Under the pieces are notes generated by a model, which saw only the letters and a list, made by a program, of their open reading frames with translations, was not told the DNA's origin and did no database searches. Shown here piece by piece: positions 34,216-44,153 of a stretch of DNA of 64,000 bases (its first letter is position 1; each line of letters starts with the position of its first letter). The DNA comes from Clostridiales bacterium (GTDB lineage Bacteria > Bacillota > Clostridia > Christensenellales > Borkfalkiaceae): the NCBI GenBank assembly GCA_015055655.1, contig SVHW01000003.1, positions 1 to 64,000 of the forward strand. The letters run 5' to 3'. A program made the translations under genes and the position numbers.

Positions 34216-37200
34216 ATGAAAAGACACGAAAAAAACAGCAAGAAGTTTCTTGCATTGCTCTTATCGTTGCTGATGGCAACGTCCGTAACGACGGCGTTCG
34301 CCGCTTGCGATAAAACGGAAGACCCGACGACGGACACGGAAACGGTAGAGCCTGAAAAAGACGAAGAAGTCGTTGTCGAGGAAAAAGAACTGATTACCAA
34401 TATGAAGTTCGATTCCGACACCGACGATAAGACGAAACCCATCATCACGAGCGTTACCGGTTGGACGCGCTCTAACAACTCGCCCAGCAGCGGCTCTGCC
34501 CCCTCTTCGGAATCGGCAAGCGGCGTCGTAGATACGGCAAAATGGGCAGATTTGACTACGTCGGGCATTGACGTTGCCCCCAAGGATTTGACGGAAGCGC
34601 AAGCCAAAGAAAAATGGGGCTCGATGACGACGAAGGACAAGCTGGAATATTACGAGGCTTGGAAAAAGGACGACGCAAACGACGATAGAAAAATTACCGA
34701 TTTGGAATTTTACGAATCGTTTAATATCGACGTGAACGATTTGCCCACGGTGGAAGACAAGGAAGGAAAGAAAACCCCTGCCCCTAACCCCGGCAAACCC
34801 GAAACGGCAGACGATACGAACGTCCTTATGATTAACAACGCCAGAATTATGGATACCTATATCGGTACGGCGCAAAAATTCACGTCCAACTCTACCGTAA
34901 CGGTAAAAGCGGGCGAAACGGCAACCTTCTCCGTTTGGGTGAAAACCAGCAATTTGCTCGGCTCTTCCTCGAACAACGACGGTTTCGATTTCTCGGCGTA
35001 CGATAAAGGCGCGTATATCCGCGTAGAACATTCCGTCGGCGGCAAAAAATTAGACCCGTTGGAAATTAAAAATATTCAAGCGGACGATTGGACGCAATAC
35101 TCCTTTGCCCTTTGCGGCTCGGCGTTTGCAGACTCCACCTTCTCGATTGTGCTCGGCCTTGGCCAAAGCGGCGGCACGAACAAAGAAGAATACGTCAACG
35201 GCTACGCTTTCTTCGACGAAATTTCTTGCGAAGTATCCAGCGAAGAAATTAACGTAGCTGACTACGACGAAACGTTTAATTTCGACAGCACAGACAAGAC
35301 GGTGCCTGCCAATAAAACGGACGATACAAGCTTCGTTTTGGATTTCTCCCAAGTGGGCGACGCAGCAAACTTTGAAACGCTCTCCGTCAGCGGTTTACAA
35401 GGCGAAGCTACCACCGAAAAGAACGTCAGCGGCGTAGAGTACAGCACGGTGGAAGGCGAAGGTACTACGCTTATCCCTGCCTTGAACGCTCCTTTGAATA
35501 CGACGAGCGATATTAAAGATTTCTATAACCTTGCCGATTTGGAAAAAGGCGACGACACGCAAAAATCCGTTTACACCAAGTATTTTGAAAACAAACTCCT
35601 CGACGCAAACGACGCATTCCTCTTCCTTTCGAAGAACGGCGCGGCGTATAAAGCGAAAACGGATATTTCCATTGCAAAAGGCTATTCCGCCATTTCCTTC
35701 TATGTGAAAACGTCCGAAATGAAAGGCTATACGGGCGCAGGCGTTAAATTAGAATTTGCCAACGAAGATTTTGCCACGACGCAAGAAATTGCCAAAATCG
35801 ACACGACAGCGTTGAACGAAGAAGATACCGTCAACGGTTGGCAAAGAATTATGTTCTTCTTCAACAACAAGACGGATAAGGCGCAAGACGCAACGCTTAC
35901 CCTTTCCTTCGGCCCTACCACCGGTTTGATTACGTCGAACAAAGCCGCTTTCTACGAAGGTTTCGCTGCATTTGCTAAATTTGAAAAGACGAAAACTCTT
36001 AGCAAAGCGGAATTTGATTGCGCAGTAGGCGCAACGTACACGAAGACCGTAGTGGTGGAAGAACCGGAAGAAGAATCGCAAACGGACGGCGGATTTGACG
36101 CGGCGGCAACGTTGGAACAATACAGCCTTGAAAAAGCGAGCCTTACGAACGGTTTTGCCAAAGCGAAAAACTACACGGGCTTATACAGCGACAACCCGAT
36201 TGTCGGCGGCAGCAATTTAGACAACGCGGCCACCCTTTTGACGGCAGGCTTGCTTAACAAACAATACGAAACGAAAGATACGTCGAAAGACAATTACAAG
36301 GCTATCCTTGAAAAACTCGGCGGCAGCGGCGCAACGTGGAACAGCGTCATCGGCGAAAACGTTACGCAACCTCTTATCATCTACAACGAAACGGCATCCG
36401 CGCAATCTTACGGCTTTGTAGGGACGTCCAACAGCATTTCCGCAAACGCTTATAAAACGGTGTCTATGCGTGTGAAAGTTTCCAACGCCACGGCAAATAT
36501 TTATCTTATCGATACCAGCGAAGATAATTATAACAATCCCCTCTCCATCACAAGAAACGTAACCTATTGGTACGATAGAGACGGCAACGTTTGCGCGAAA
36601 GACCCTACCGACAGCAAGTTCTACGCTAAGGAAGACATCGCGTTCAAATTGCAACCGAACGGATTGTATAAGGTAAACCCGAACTGGAACGGCTCCGTTA
36701 ACGTAGACCAGAACGCGTACTTTGCAAACCTCGCCGCATATAAATACGACGAAGAAAGCAAAAACCTTATCCTCGACGATTTGGCAACCGATTACGCGTA
36801 CAGCGAAAAATGGATTCACGAAGGCAACGACAGAATCGCTTTCTATAACTATAATAAGACGGAAAAATCGGCGTATGCGTACCGTGACAACACGACGAAA
36901 GTGTATGATTTCTCGCTCGCTACCGAGCTTACTCCCAGATACGAAGCGTTGAGCAATGCAAAAGAAATGCACGTTTCCGTCGCGGATACGGCTGGCGAAT
37001 GGGTAACCGTTACCTTCTATATTCACGCAGGCGAAAGCGCGAAGAACTACCGTTTGGAAGTTTGGAACGGCGCGCGCAGCGGCAACGTCGGTATGAACGC
37101 AGACTCCTACGTTATGGTAGATTCTTGGAACCGTCCTAATTTGGACGCAACCACGTGGGAAGAAATGTTGGAAGAAAAGGAAGAAGGCGCAACGAAAGAA

Positions 37201-37578
37201 GAAGGCGTATTCTCCTTCTACGACAGCGCAAAATATTTCCGTTATGACGAAACGTTGGACGAATTGATGGTTGGCGACGTATACACCAGCTATGACGCAA
37301 CGGTTGCAAAAGATACGGTTATCTACCTGCAAAGCGCAGATAAATATACCTTATTTGCAGACTACGCCGCAGCGGAAACGGCTGTTGAAAAAGACGTGGT
37401 GGAAGAAGAACCCGAAGTGGAAGAAGAGGAAGAAGAATCCAATTCCGCTAACGCTTGGCTCTTGGGTGGTTCGATTGCCATCGCGGCAGTCCTTATCCTT
37501 GCCGTAGTAAGCATCGTCGTCCGTAAATTGGTGGCGGCACGTCGTAAAAAACGCGGCGTTTATCCCAAAAAGAAATAA
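34216..37578 (+). CDS. Large cell-surface lipoprotein with a C-terminal membrane anchor
   Basis: The 1120-residue protein is not assigned to a family. It has a lipoprotein-like signal ending FAAC (Cys31), an acidic linker (to ~60), and then several beta-rich modules resembling carbohydrate-binding or 'jelly-roll' domains (repeated FSVWVKTSN, ISFYVKTSE, VSMRVKVSN and VTFYIHAGE strands). A Glu-rich stretch precedes a C-terminal membrane helix (AWLLGGSIAIAAVLILAVVSI) and basic tail. There is no LPxTG motif. The four similar strand motifs suggest four copies of one binding module. It is probably an adhesin or glycan-binding surface protein, double-anchored if both ends are used. It is monocistronic. 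Confidence 0.75.
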   Translation: MKRHEKNSKKFLALLLSLLMATSVTTAFAACDKTEDPTTDTETVEPEKDEEVVVEEKELITNMKFDSDTDDKTKPIITSVTGWTRSNNSPSSGSAPSSESASGVVDTAKWADLTTSGIDVAPKDLTEAQAKEKWGSMTTKDKLEYYEAWKKDDANDDRKITDLEFYESFNIDVNDLPTVEDKEGKKTPAPNPGKPETADDTNVLMINNARIMDTYIGTAQKFTSNSTVTVKAGETATFSVWVKTSNLLGSSSNNDGFDFSAYDKGAYIRVEHSVGGKKLDPLEIKNIQADDWTQYSFALCGSAFADSTFSIVLGLGQSGGTNKEEYVNGYAFFDEISCEVSSEEINVADYDETFNFDSTDKTVPANKTDDTSFVLDFSQVGDAANFETLSVSGLQGEATTEKNVSGVEYSTVEGEGTTLIPALNAPLNTTSDIKDFYNLADLEKGDDTQKSVYTKYFENKLLDANDAFLFLSKNGAAYKAKTDISIAKGYSAISFYVKTSEMKGYTGAGVKLEFANEDFATTQEIAKIDTTALNEEDTVNGWQRIMFFFNNKTDKAQDATLTLSFGPTTGLITSNKAAFYEGFAAFAKFEKTKTLSKAEFDCAVGATYTKTVVVEEPEEESQTDGGFDAAATLEQYSLEKASLTNGFAKAKNYTGLYSDNPIVGGSNLDNAATLLTAGLLNKQYETKDTSKDNYKAILEKLGGSGATWNSVIGENVTQPLIIYNETASAQSYGFVGTSNSISANAYKTVSMRVKVSNATANIYLIDTSEDNYNNPLSITRNVTYWYDRDGNVCAKDPTDSKFYAKEDIAFKLQPNGLYKVNPNWNGSVNVDQNAYFANLAAYKYDEESKNLILDDLATDYAYSEKWIHEGNDRIAFYNYNKTEKSAYAYRDNTTKVYDFSLATELTPRYEALSNAKEMHVSVADTAGEWVTVTFYIHAGESAKNYRLEVWNGARSGNVGMNADSYVMVDSWNRPNLDATTWEEMLEEKEEGATKEEGVFSFYDSAKYFRYDETLDELMVGDVYTSYDATVAKDTVIYLQSADKYTLFADYAAAETAVEKDVVEEEPEVEEEEEESNSANAWLLGGSIAIAAVLILAVVSIVVRKLVAARRKKRGVYPKKK

Positions 37579-37596
37579 ATAAGTATCTAACGTAAA

Positions 37597-37637
37597 AACA
37601 CAGCTCTTGCGCGCTTGCAAGAGCTGTGTTTATTTTT
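37597..37637 (+). terminator. Terminator of the large lipoprotein
   Basis: AACACAGCTCTTGC and its complement around a 6-nt loop, then TTTATTTTT. Confidence 0.92.
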
Positions 37638-37668
37638 ATGTTTCTATTTGTATCCTATTGCGACGCTT

Positions 37669-38967
37669 TTATCTTCGCAACCCTTTGGGTAGGTGATTTT
37701 TCACCACGCCGTTCACCGCCTTTCCAAGCCCTAACGGGTAACCCTCTACGCACACGATACACCACCCGTTTTCTACGTCTGCCTCTATCGTTTCACCGCG
37801 CAAATATTTTTCCACCCTGCCGTCCGTTTGAGAGAGGTCCACCACGCGTTTACAATCGGCTTTTCGCGCCGCCATCGCAAGCGAGTGATTTGGCTCGAAC
37901 CTGCCGTTTTTCACTTCGCCCAGCCGCAAGCCCACACGCAGAACTTGCACCCCTTTCCAATCGAAAACGTTATCGGGCAATGCGTATAATACGCCGTTTG
38001 CTTCGTGCAAGTTTTTCGCAAAAGGCGTATGGAAAAATCCCTTCTCAAAGTCTGCGTATATCCTCTCATTGGCTTTTGAAACGAAAGGTTTGCTCTCTTT
38101 AACAAGACGCACGTCCGTGGTATCTTCGCGCGAAAATACCGCCAAAAAATGCCCCTCGCCCTTTATTTTATGCGGATATAATTTCTCCGCTTTCACCAGC
38201 TTCATAAACGGATATTCCCGTAAATACGCCGCCACCTGTTCTTCGTCTTCCGCCGTCGCAAACGTGCAGGTGGAATACGCCAACAAGCCGCCGCCTTTCA
38301 GCATCTTCGTCGCCGCCGCCAAAATATTCTTTTGTCGGCGCGCGCAAAGGGCTACGTTTTCTTCACTCCACTCCGCAAACGCTTCTTCTGCGTTTTTGCG
38401 AAACATCCCTTCCCCAGAGCAGGGCGCGTCGACGAGAATTTTATCAAAGTATCCCTCGAATTTTTCCGCCAATTTTTCCGGCGTTTCGCAAGTAACGACG
38501 GCGTTTTTTATCCCTAACCGTTCTACGTTTTGCGATAAAATTTTCGCGCGGCTTTCTACGGGTTCGTTTAAGACGATGCATCCTTCTCCCTGCATTTGAC
38601 AAGCCATCTGCGTGCCTTTCCCCCCGGGCGCAGAACATAAATCAAGTACCCTTTCCCCTGCCTTTACCCGCAAAAGCGGCGCAACGGACATTGCGGAAGG
38701 TTCTTGCGAATAAAACACGCCTGCGGCGTGAAACGGGTTCGCCCCCAGTTTCTCCGCGTCCGTGTAAAAGCCGTTTTCTTCCCAAGGCACGCTCTCCCCT
38801 AAAAAGGGCAATAACGCGCGCAATTCTTCCTTTGTCCCTTTTAAGGGATTCAGCCGCGCGCCTTTATACGGTTTGTTTTCGTACGTGGCAAAAAATGCTT
38901 CCCACTCGGATTCGGGAAGCTGTTTTTGCATATTTTTAATGAATTGTTCAGGCAATTTGTACGCCAC
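37669..38967 (-). CDS. RsmF/RsmB-type rRNA cytosine-C5 methyltransferase
   Basis: The 432-residue NOL1/NOP2/Sun methyltransferase probably makes m5C in 16S rRNA. It has the SAM motif VLDLCSAPGGKGTQM, both catalytic cysteines (DAPCSGEGMF and YSTCTF) and a C-terminal RNA-binding/PUA-like part, as in RsmF of Firmicutes. The start is GTG at 38967, with TAGGAG upstream, 2 nt after the exonuclease stop. Confidence 0.92.
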   Translation of the reverse strand: MAYKLPEQFIKNMQKQLPESEWEAFFATYENKPYKGARLNPLKGTKEELRALLPFLGESVPWEENGFYTDAEKLGANPFHAAGVFYSQEPSAMSVAPLLRVKAGERVLDLCSAPGGKGTQMACQMQGEGCIVLNEPVESRAKILSQNVERLGIKNAVVTCETPEKLAEKFEGYFDKILVDAPCSGEGMFRKNAEEAFAEWSEENVALCARRQKNILAAATKMLKGGGLLAYSTCTFATAEDEEQVAAYLREYPFMKLVKAEKLYPHKIKGEGHFLAVFSREDTTDVRLVKESKPFVSKANERIYADFEKGFFHTPFAKNLHEANGVLYALPDNVFDWKGVQVLRVGLRLGEVKNGRFEPNHSLAMAARKADCKRVVDLSQTDGRVEKYLRGETIEADVENGWCIVCVEGYPLGLGKAVNGVVKNHLPKGLRR

Positions 38968-38969
38968 GG

Positions 38970-39926
38970 TTATACTCCTAATAACGCCGCAAAGCTTTCG
39001 GGGGTGAACACGGGGATGTTCTTCGCCTGCACCGATTGTCTACGCGGACAATTTTCCGTTTCAAAACATACGTATAAGTCGCACTCTTCCGCGCGATAGG
39101 TTATCCCTGCCGCGTTATCAAAAGCCGCCTTTAACAGCTTTTTCGCCAACGGCGTCTGCAATTCCAACGCGTGCGAAAAACACACCGTCTTTCCTTTCAG
39201 TTTTCCCTCTTTCGCGCGTTTACGCCTTTCTTTATCGGCAAAAATATGAAACTGCGCGCGGGCGCGTTCTCTTTCTTCTCTCGCCTTGTCTTTTTCTTCT
39301 TTATATTTCTGCGCGGCAATCGACGTCGTTTGCACAATCTCGTAATCGTCTATTTTTCCTGCCGTGACGTCGTATTTTTTCATCAACTCTGTCAAGCTGC
39401 AATTCTCGCTTTTACAAAGCGCTTGCGCCACCTTCATCGTCGCGTACGCATCGTCCACCGCGCGATGGGGAGTAAATTCTACGCCCAAACGCTCGGCAAT
39501 GACGCCCAGCCCGTATTGACGGGAAAAATCGCCAATCACGTTCATATACAAAAATTGCGTATCGACGAAACGGAAGGAAAAGGAAGGTAACTGAAAGCGG
39601 CGGCTTTCCAAATTCAGGTATTTGACGTCGTTTTGTACGGCGTGCCCTACCACCAGCGTATTCTCGTCCTGCAATAGCCCGTAAATGCGTTCCGCTTGCG
39701 CCTCGAACGTGGGATATTTTTTGAATTCCTCGTACTTATAAGGAAGGACGATGCCTTGTTCTCCCCTTCTATCCGTTAAATGAAAACCGCCTTGCGGATT
39801 GATGAGGATATCTTCCTTTTCGAGTATATGAAATTGTTCGTCCGTAAGACAATACCCAAACGCGCAAATTTTCGCTACGTTTTTAAAAACGCCTGCGCAC
39901 TCGATATCGAAAAATAAATAATTCAT
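38970..39926 (-). CDS. DEDDh exonuclease with C-terminal BRCT-like domain
   Basis: Residues 1-170 are a DnaQ/epsilon-like 3'-5' exonuclease: FDIECAG (DxE), VGHAVQNDVKYL (second Asp) and HRAVDDAYAT (His and last Asp). A charged coiled-coil linker (EEKDKAREERERARAQ) leads to a ~75-residue BRCT-like domain (GKTVCFSHALELQ...). The order resembles the exonuclease-BRCT proteins of Clostridia, used in repair rather than replication. It lies between serS and the methyltransferase in one operon. Confidence 0.82.
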   Translation of the reverse strand: MNYLFFDIECAGVFKNVAKICAFGYCLTDEQFHILEKEDILINPQGGFHLTDRRGEQGIVLPYKYEEFKKYPTFEAQAERIYGLLQDENTLVVGHAVQNDVKYLNLESRRFQLPSFSFRFVDTQFLYMNVIGDFSRQYGLGVIAERLGVEFTPHRAVDDAYATMKVAQALCKSENCSLTELMKKYDVTAGKIDDYEIVQTTSIAAQKYKEEKDKAREERERARAQFHIFADKERRKRAKEGKLKGKTVCFSHALELQTPLAKKLLKAAFDNAAGITYRAEECDLYVCFETENCPRRQSVQAKNIPVFTPESFAALLGV

Positions 39927-39947
39927 AGCAATCCGTTAACAGTATTA

Positions 39948-39969
39948 GGGAACGGCGTTTGCCGTTCCC
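39948..39969. other. Hairpin between serS and the exonuclease gene
   Basis: GGGAACGGC-GTTT-GCCGTTCCC is a 9-bp stem without a T-run. It is possibly an RNA stability element in the operon. Confidence 0.5.
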
Positions 39970-39979
39970 GTCGTCTATA

Positions 39980-41269
39980 TTAGTTGTTGGGGGTAATCAC
40001 GCTCTTGCCACCCATATACGGGCGAAGCGCTTCGGGAATCGTTACGCTGCCGTCTGCTTGCAAATGATTTTCCACAAAAGCAATCAGCATACGCGGCGGC
40101 GCAACAACCGTGTTATTGAGCGTGTGCGCCAATTTTACCTTTCCGTCGCTGTCTTTATATCGAATTGCCAAACGGCGCGCTTGCGCGTCCGTTAAGTTGG
40201 AACAAGAACCTACCTCGAAATATTTTTGTTGACGAGGGCTCCACGCTTCCACGTCACAGCTCTTGTATTTCAAATCCGCCAAGTCGCCCGAACAGCAACC
40301 AAGCTGTCTTACGGGAATATCGAGCGAACGGAACAACTCTACGGTATACGACCAAAGTTTTTCATACCAACTATCGCTCTCTTCCGGACGGCAAACGACA
40401 ATCATTTCTTGTTTTTCGAATTGGTGGATACGGTAAATACCACGTTCTTCAATGCCGTGCGCCCCTTTCTCTTTACGGAAGCAGGGAGAATAACTCGTCA
40501 TCGTCAACGGCAATTTTGCCCCGTCGATAATCTGCCCCATAAAACGGCCTATCATCGAGTGTTCGGACGTACCGATAAGATACAAATCTTCCCCCTCGAT
40601 TTTGTACATCATATTTTCCATTTCGTCAAAGCTCATTACGCCCGAAACGACGTCGCCGTGAATCATATACGGCGGAATTACGTACGTAAAGCCTTTATCA
40701 ATCATAAAATCGCGCGCGTACGAGAGCACGGCAGAGTGCAAACGCGCAATATCCCCCGTCAGGTAATAGAAACCTTGCCCGGACGTTCTACGCGCCGCGT
40801 CAACGTCAATGCCGTCCAATTTTTCCAAAATGTCCAAATGGTACGGGATTTCAAAATCGGGGGTTACCGCCTCGCCAAAGCGTTGCAACTCTACGTTTTC
40901 GTTATCGTCTTTCCCGATAGGCACGTCGTCGGCGATAATGTTGGGAATCGCCATCATCGTCTTTTTCAGCGCCGCTTCCACTTCTTCGTTTTCCGTTTCA
41001 ATGGCGGCAAGACGGTCTGCGTCAGCCTTTACCTGCGCTTTGATTTTCTCCGCTTCCTCTCTTTGTCCTGCTTTCATCAGCGCGCCCACTTGTTTCGAGA
41101 GCGTGTTACGGGCAGAACGAAGCGCGTCCCCTTCCGCAATCAACGCGCGGCGACGGGCGTCCAAAGCAAGCGCTTCGTCCACAAGCGGCAACTTGTGGTC
41201 TTGAAATTTCTTTTTAATATTTTCTTTTACGAGTTCGGGATTATTTCTAATAAGGTTAATGTCAATCAT
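39980..41269 (-). CDS. serS: Seryl-tRNA synthetase
   Basis: SerRS charges tRNA-Ser. The 429-residue class II enzyme has the N-terminal antiparallel coiled-coil arm (residues ~30-105), the serine/ATP pocket (TSEHSMIGRF, SPCFRKEKGAHG) and motif 3 (NNTVVAPPRMLIAFVE). It is the first gene of a three-gene operon. No T-box leader is visible. Confidence 0.98.
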   Translation of the reverse strand: MIDINLIRNNPELVKENIKKKFQDHKLPLVDEALALDARRRALIAEGDALRSARNTLSKQVGALMKAGQREEAEKIKAQVKADADRLAAIETENEEVEAALKKTMMAIPNIIADDVPIGKDDNENVELQRFGEAVTPDFEIPYHLDILEKLDGIDVDAARRTSGQGFYYLTGDIARLHSAVLSYARDFMIDKGFTYVIPPYMIHGDVVSGVMSFDEMENMMYKIEGEDLYLIGTSEHSMIGRFMGQIIDGAKLPLTMTSYSPCFRKEKGAHGIEERGIYRIHQFEKQEMIVVCRPEESDSWYEKLWSYTVELFRSLDIPVRQLGCCSGDLADLKYKSCDVEAWSPRQQKYFEVGSCSNLTDAQARRLAIRYKDSDGKVKLAHTLNNTVVAPPRMLIAFVENHLQADGSVTIPEALRPYMGGKSVITPNN

Positions 41270-41373
41270 AGGAAACCTCTATTTTTATTTCTTTCATTAT
41301 ACAACTTTTTCATTGTAATTGCAATTAAATGCTATCTATCCTTATCAAATTCCCGTAAAATTCCCGAAAAAAC

Positions 41374-41402
41374 TTGTATTTTTTCAATCGGTGTGCTATA
41401 AT
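41374..41402 (+). promoter_or_regulatory. Promoter of the P-type ATPase gene
   Basis: TTGTAT (41374-41379), 17 nt and TATAAT (41397-41402). Confidence 0.75.
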
Positions 41403-41433
41403 AAAAACACTATACTGCTTAACGGAGGCATCT

Positions 41434-44103
41434 ATGGCAGAGAAAAAAGGAGCAACCGCCCCTACGCAAAAAGCAAAAGCGGCGACGACGAAAAATGCTC
41501 CTACCCAACCCGCAGCGCAACCACCTATAACGGTTGCCCCTGCGCCTGAAAAGAAAAAACCAAAAATCCCGTTTACGCTGCCGAAAAAGAAGGCGAAAAC
41601 GACGACAACGGTTGACGTACAGCGCTTCCGCGCGGACCCTGATATCGGGCTCTCCACCAAACAGGTAGAAGAGCGCGTTTCACAAGGGCTTGTCAATAAG
41701 GCAAAGAAGAAATATTCGAAGAGTTATCGCAGCATCTTCTTTGGCAATATTTGCACGTTTTTCAACCTGTTGTGTTTGCTTGCTGCCGTCGCGCTTATCC
41801 TTGCGCGCGCGCCTATTTCTCAATACTTATTCGTGCTGATTTTCTTTGCGAATATCGTATTTAGTATCTTCTTGGAAATTCGGGCAAAACTGAAATTGGA
41901 TAAACTGTCTATCCTATCTTCCCCGATTACCAAGGCGGTGCGGAACGGTGAAAAAATTGATTTACCCGTCGAACAAATCGTCGTCGACGACGTACTCATT
42001 CTCGTTGCAGGACAACAAGTGCCTGCCGACTGTATCGCTATCGACGGCAATGCGGAACTCAACGAATCGCTGTTAACGGGTGAATCCGTCCCTATTAAAA
42101 AGGAAGAAGGCGATTTCGTGTATGCGGGTTCTTTCGTCGCCAGCGGACGCCTTGCCGTGCGCGTGGATAAAATCGGCGACGATACGTATATCAGTAAACT
42201 GACGGCAAGGGCGAAAAAGTATAAGAAACCGAATTCGGAAATTATGAACTCGATAACGTTGTTCATCAAGATTATCGGTTTGGCCATCGTCCCTATTGCC
42301 ATATTGATGTTCTTCAACAACTTCCGCGCGGACGCCGCCGCAAACGGTGTTTCCGACGCGTGGGCAGACTTGGCTGCAAGAGGCGGTTTTTGGCAAAACT
42401 TGTTCTCAGGCGATAGCGCCATCAGCGAAGCGATTCAAACCACCGCTTCCGTCGTTATCGGTATGATTCCTTCGGGATTACTGCTCCTTACCACCGTCGC
42501 TCTCTCCACAGGTATGATACGGCTTGCCAAATACAACACGTTGGTGCAAGATATGTATTCGCTGGAAATGCTGGCGCGCGTAAACGTACTGTGCTTAGAT
42601 AAGACGGGTACGATTACCGACGGACGTATGAAAGTAAGCGATTGTATCCTACTGAATAACCCTACCGAACTGGGCATTGACGAAATTATCGGTTCGATGC
42701 TTGCTTCCTTGGACGACAACAACCAGACTTCTATCGCTTTATACGAACGGTTTGGCCACTCCACAGCGCTTACCCCTATCGCAACCCTGCCTTTCTCGTC
42801 GGCGAGAAAACTGTCGGCGGTGACGTTTGAAGGCGTGGGTACGTTCGTGCTCGGCGCGCCGGAATTCGTCTTAAAACCTATGCCCTCGCGTGTGGATAAA
42901 ATTGTAAAACAATACGCGCAAATGGGGTTACGCGTTATGGTTATCGCGCACTCCGTAGGGCAATTACAGGGCGAGAAAGTTCCCGTAGGCTTAAAGGCGG
43001 CTGCCATTATTACGTTATCCGACAATATCCGCCCCGACGCCGTCGATACGATACGCTGGTTTAAGGAAAACGACGTTGCCGTAAAAGTTATCTCGGGCGA
43101 TAACCCCGTTACCGTTGCCGAAGTGGCAAGAAGAGCCGGGATAAAAAATGCGTCTTTGTTCGTTTCGTTAGAAGGCTTGTCCGATATCGAAGTGGAAAAC
43201 GCAGCCAATCAATATACCGTCTTTGGACGAGTAACCCCTGAACAAAAGGCTATTTTGATACGTTCTATCAAGCAAGCGGGCAACACCGTTGCTATGACGG
43301 GCGACGGCGTAAACGATATCCTTGCTATGAAGGAAGCCGACTGCGCCGTATCCGTTGCTTCGGGTAGCGAAGCGGCAAGAAACGTTTCTAACCTCGTCTT
43401 GCAAGACAGCAATTTTGGCTCGATGCCAAAAATCGTAAACGAAGGAAGACGCGTTATCAATAACGTAAAAAATTCCGCTTCCTTATATATTATGAAGACG
43501 CTGCTCATCCTCACCCTTTCCATTGTTTGTTTGGCGATTCAAAGCAAGTACTTCTTTAAAACGAACAATATGTTGTTGTACGAGTTCTGCGTCAGCGCAA
43601 TCCCCTCGATGGTGCTTTCCTTACAACCGAACAACGAACGGGTGAAAGGGAAATTTATCCCCTACGTACTAAGCCGCGCTATACCGGGCGCTATCACTAT
43701 GGCAATCGGCATTATGTCTATCTACGCAATCCGCGCGTTGCCCATCGGCGAAGCTTTCGGGTTTGTGCAAGGCGGTGACGCCACGATAGAATACAACGCG
43801 TTGATGATGATTGCGCTTACCTTCTGCGGGCTGGTAATGTTGTATCGTATCTGTCAACCTTTCAACGTTATCCGCGCTACGCTCTTCCTTTTAACGGCTG
43901 GGCTTTGCATCCTCGTCGTATGCGTACCCGTCCTGGGGAACGTCGTATTTGACGATTGGTCTACCGTAGCGTTTACGTTGCCGCAGGTGCTGCTGATTAT
44001 GATTATTATCCTTATCAGTTTCCCTATCTCCGCAACGCTTATCAAGCTGTTCGATTTGGTGAACCCTGCAGAAGAACAACTACCGTTAGAAAAGAAAAAT
44101 TAA
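41434..44103 (+). CDS. Cation-translocating P-type ATPase (CtpE-like)
   Basis: The 889-residue membrane pump has the phosphorylation site DKTGTITDG, the TGES actuator loop and the hinge GDGVNDILAMKEADCAV, with about ten membrane segments. The M4 motif reads GMIPSGL, and the N-terminus carries ~60 residues rich in Lys, Ala, Pro and Thr with no metal-binding domain. The overall layout is closest to CtpE-like ATPases (implicated in calcium uptake in mycobacteria). The ion is not provable. GGAGG fixes the start MAEKKGAT. Confidence 0.88.
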   Translation: MAEKKGATAPTQKAKAATTKNAPTQPAAQPPITVAPAPEKKKPKIPFTLPKKKAKTTTTVDVQRFRADPDIGLSTKQVEERVSQGLVNKAKKKYSKSYRSIFFGNICTFFNLLCLLAAVALILARAPISQYLFVLIFFANIVFSIFLEIRAKLKLDKLSILSSPITKAVRNGEKIDLPVEQIVVDDVLILVAGQQVPADCIAIDGNAELNESLLTGESVPIKKEEGDFVYAGSFVASGRLAVRVDKIGDDTYISKLTARAKKYKKPNSEIMNSITLFIKIIGLAIVPIAILMFFNNFRADAAANGVSDAWADLAARGGFWQNLFSGDSAISEAIQTTASVVIGMIPSGLLLLTTVALSTGMIRLAKYNTLVQDMYSLEMLARVNVLCLDKTGTITDGRMKVSDCILLNNPTELGIDEIIGSMLASLDDNNQTSIALYERFGHSTALTPIATLPFSSARKLSAVTFEGVGTFVLGAPEFVLKPMPSRVDKIVKQYAQMGLRVMVIAHSVGQLQGEKVPVGLKAAAIITLSDNIRPDAVDTIRWFKENDVAVKVISGDNPVTVAEVARRAGIKNASLFVSLEGLSDIEVENAANQYTVFGRVTPEQKAILIRSIKQAGNTVAMTGDGVNDILAMKEADCAVSVASGSEAARNVSNLVLQDSNFGSMPKIVNEGRRVINNVKNSASLYIMKTLLILTLSIVCLAIQSKYFFKTNNMLLYEFCVSAIPSMVLSLQPNNERVKGKFIPYVLSRAIPGAITMAIGIMSIYAIRALPIGEAFGFVQGGDATIEYNALMMIALTFCGLVMLYRICQPFNVIRATLFLLTAGLCILVVCVPVLGNVVFDDWSTVAFTLPQVLLIMIIILISFPISATLIKLFDLVNPAEEQLPLEKKN

Positions 44104-44106
44104 CGT

Positions 44107-44142
44107 AAAACAGGCTTCGGTTTTCTCCGAAGCCTGTTTTTT
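44107..44142. terminator. Bidirectional terminator after the P-type ATPase
   Basis: ACAGGCTTCGG-TTTTCT-CCGAAGCCTGT with A- and T-runs on both sides, between convergent genes. Confidence 0.9.
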
Positions 44143-44153
44143 ATTGACCGTAT

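Noticed and set aside
36217-37332. 371-codon minus-strand frame opposite the large lipoprotein
   Set aside because: It is a shadow of the plus-strand gene, with no ribosome site and a Phe/Arg/Val-rich antisense composition.
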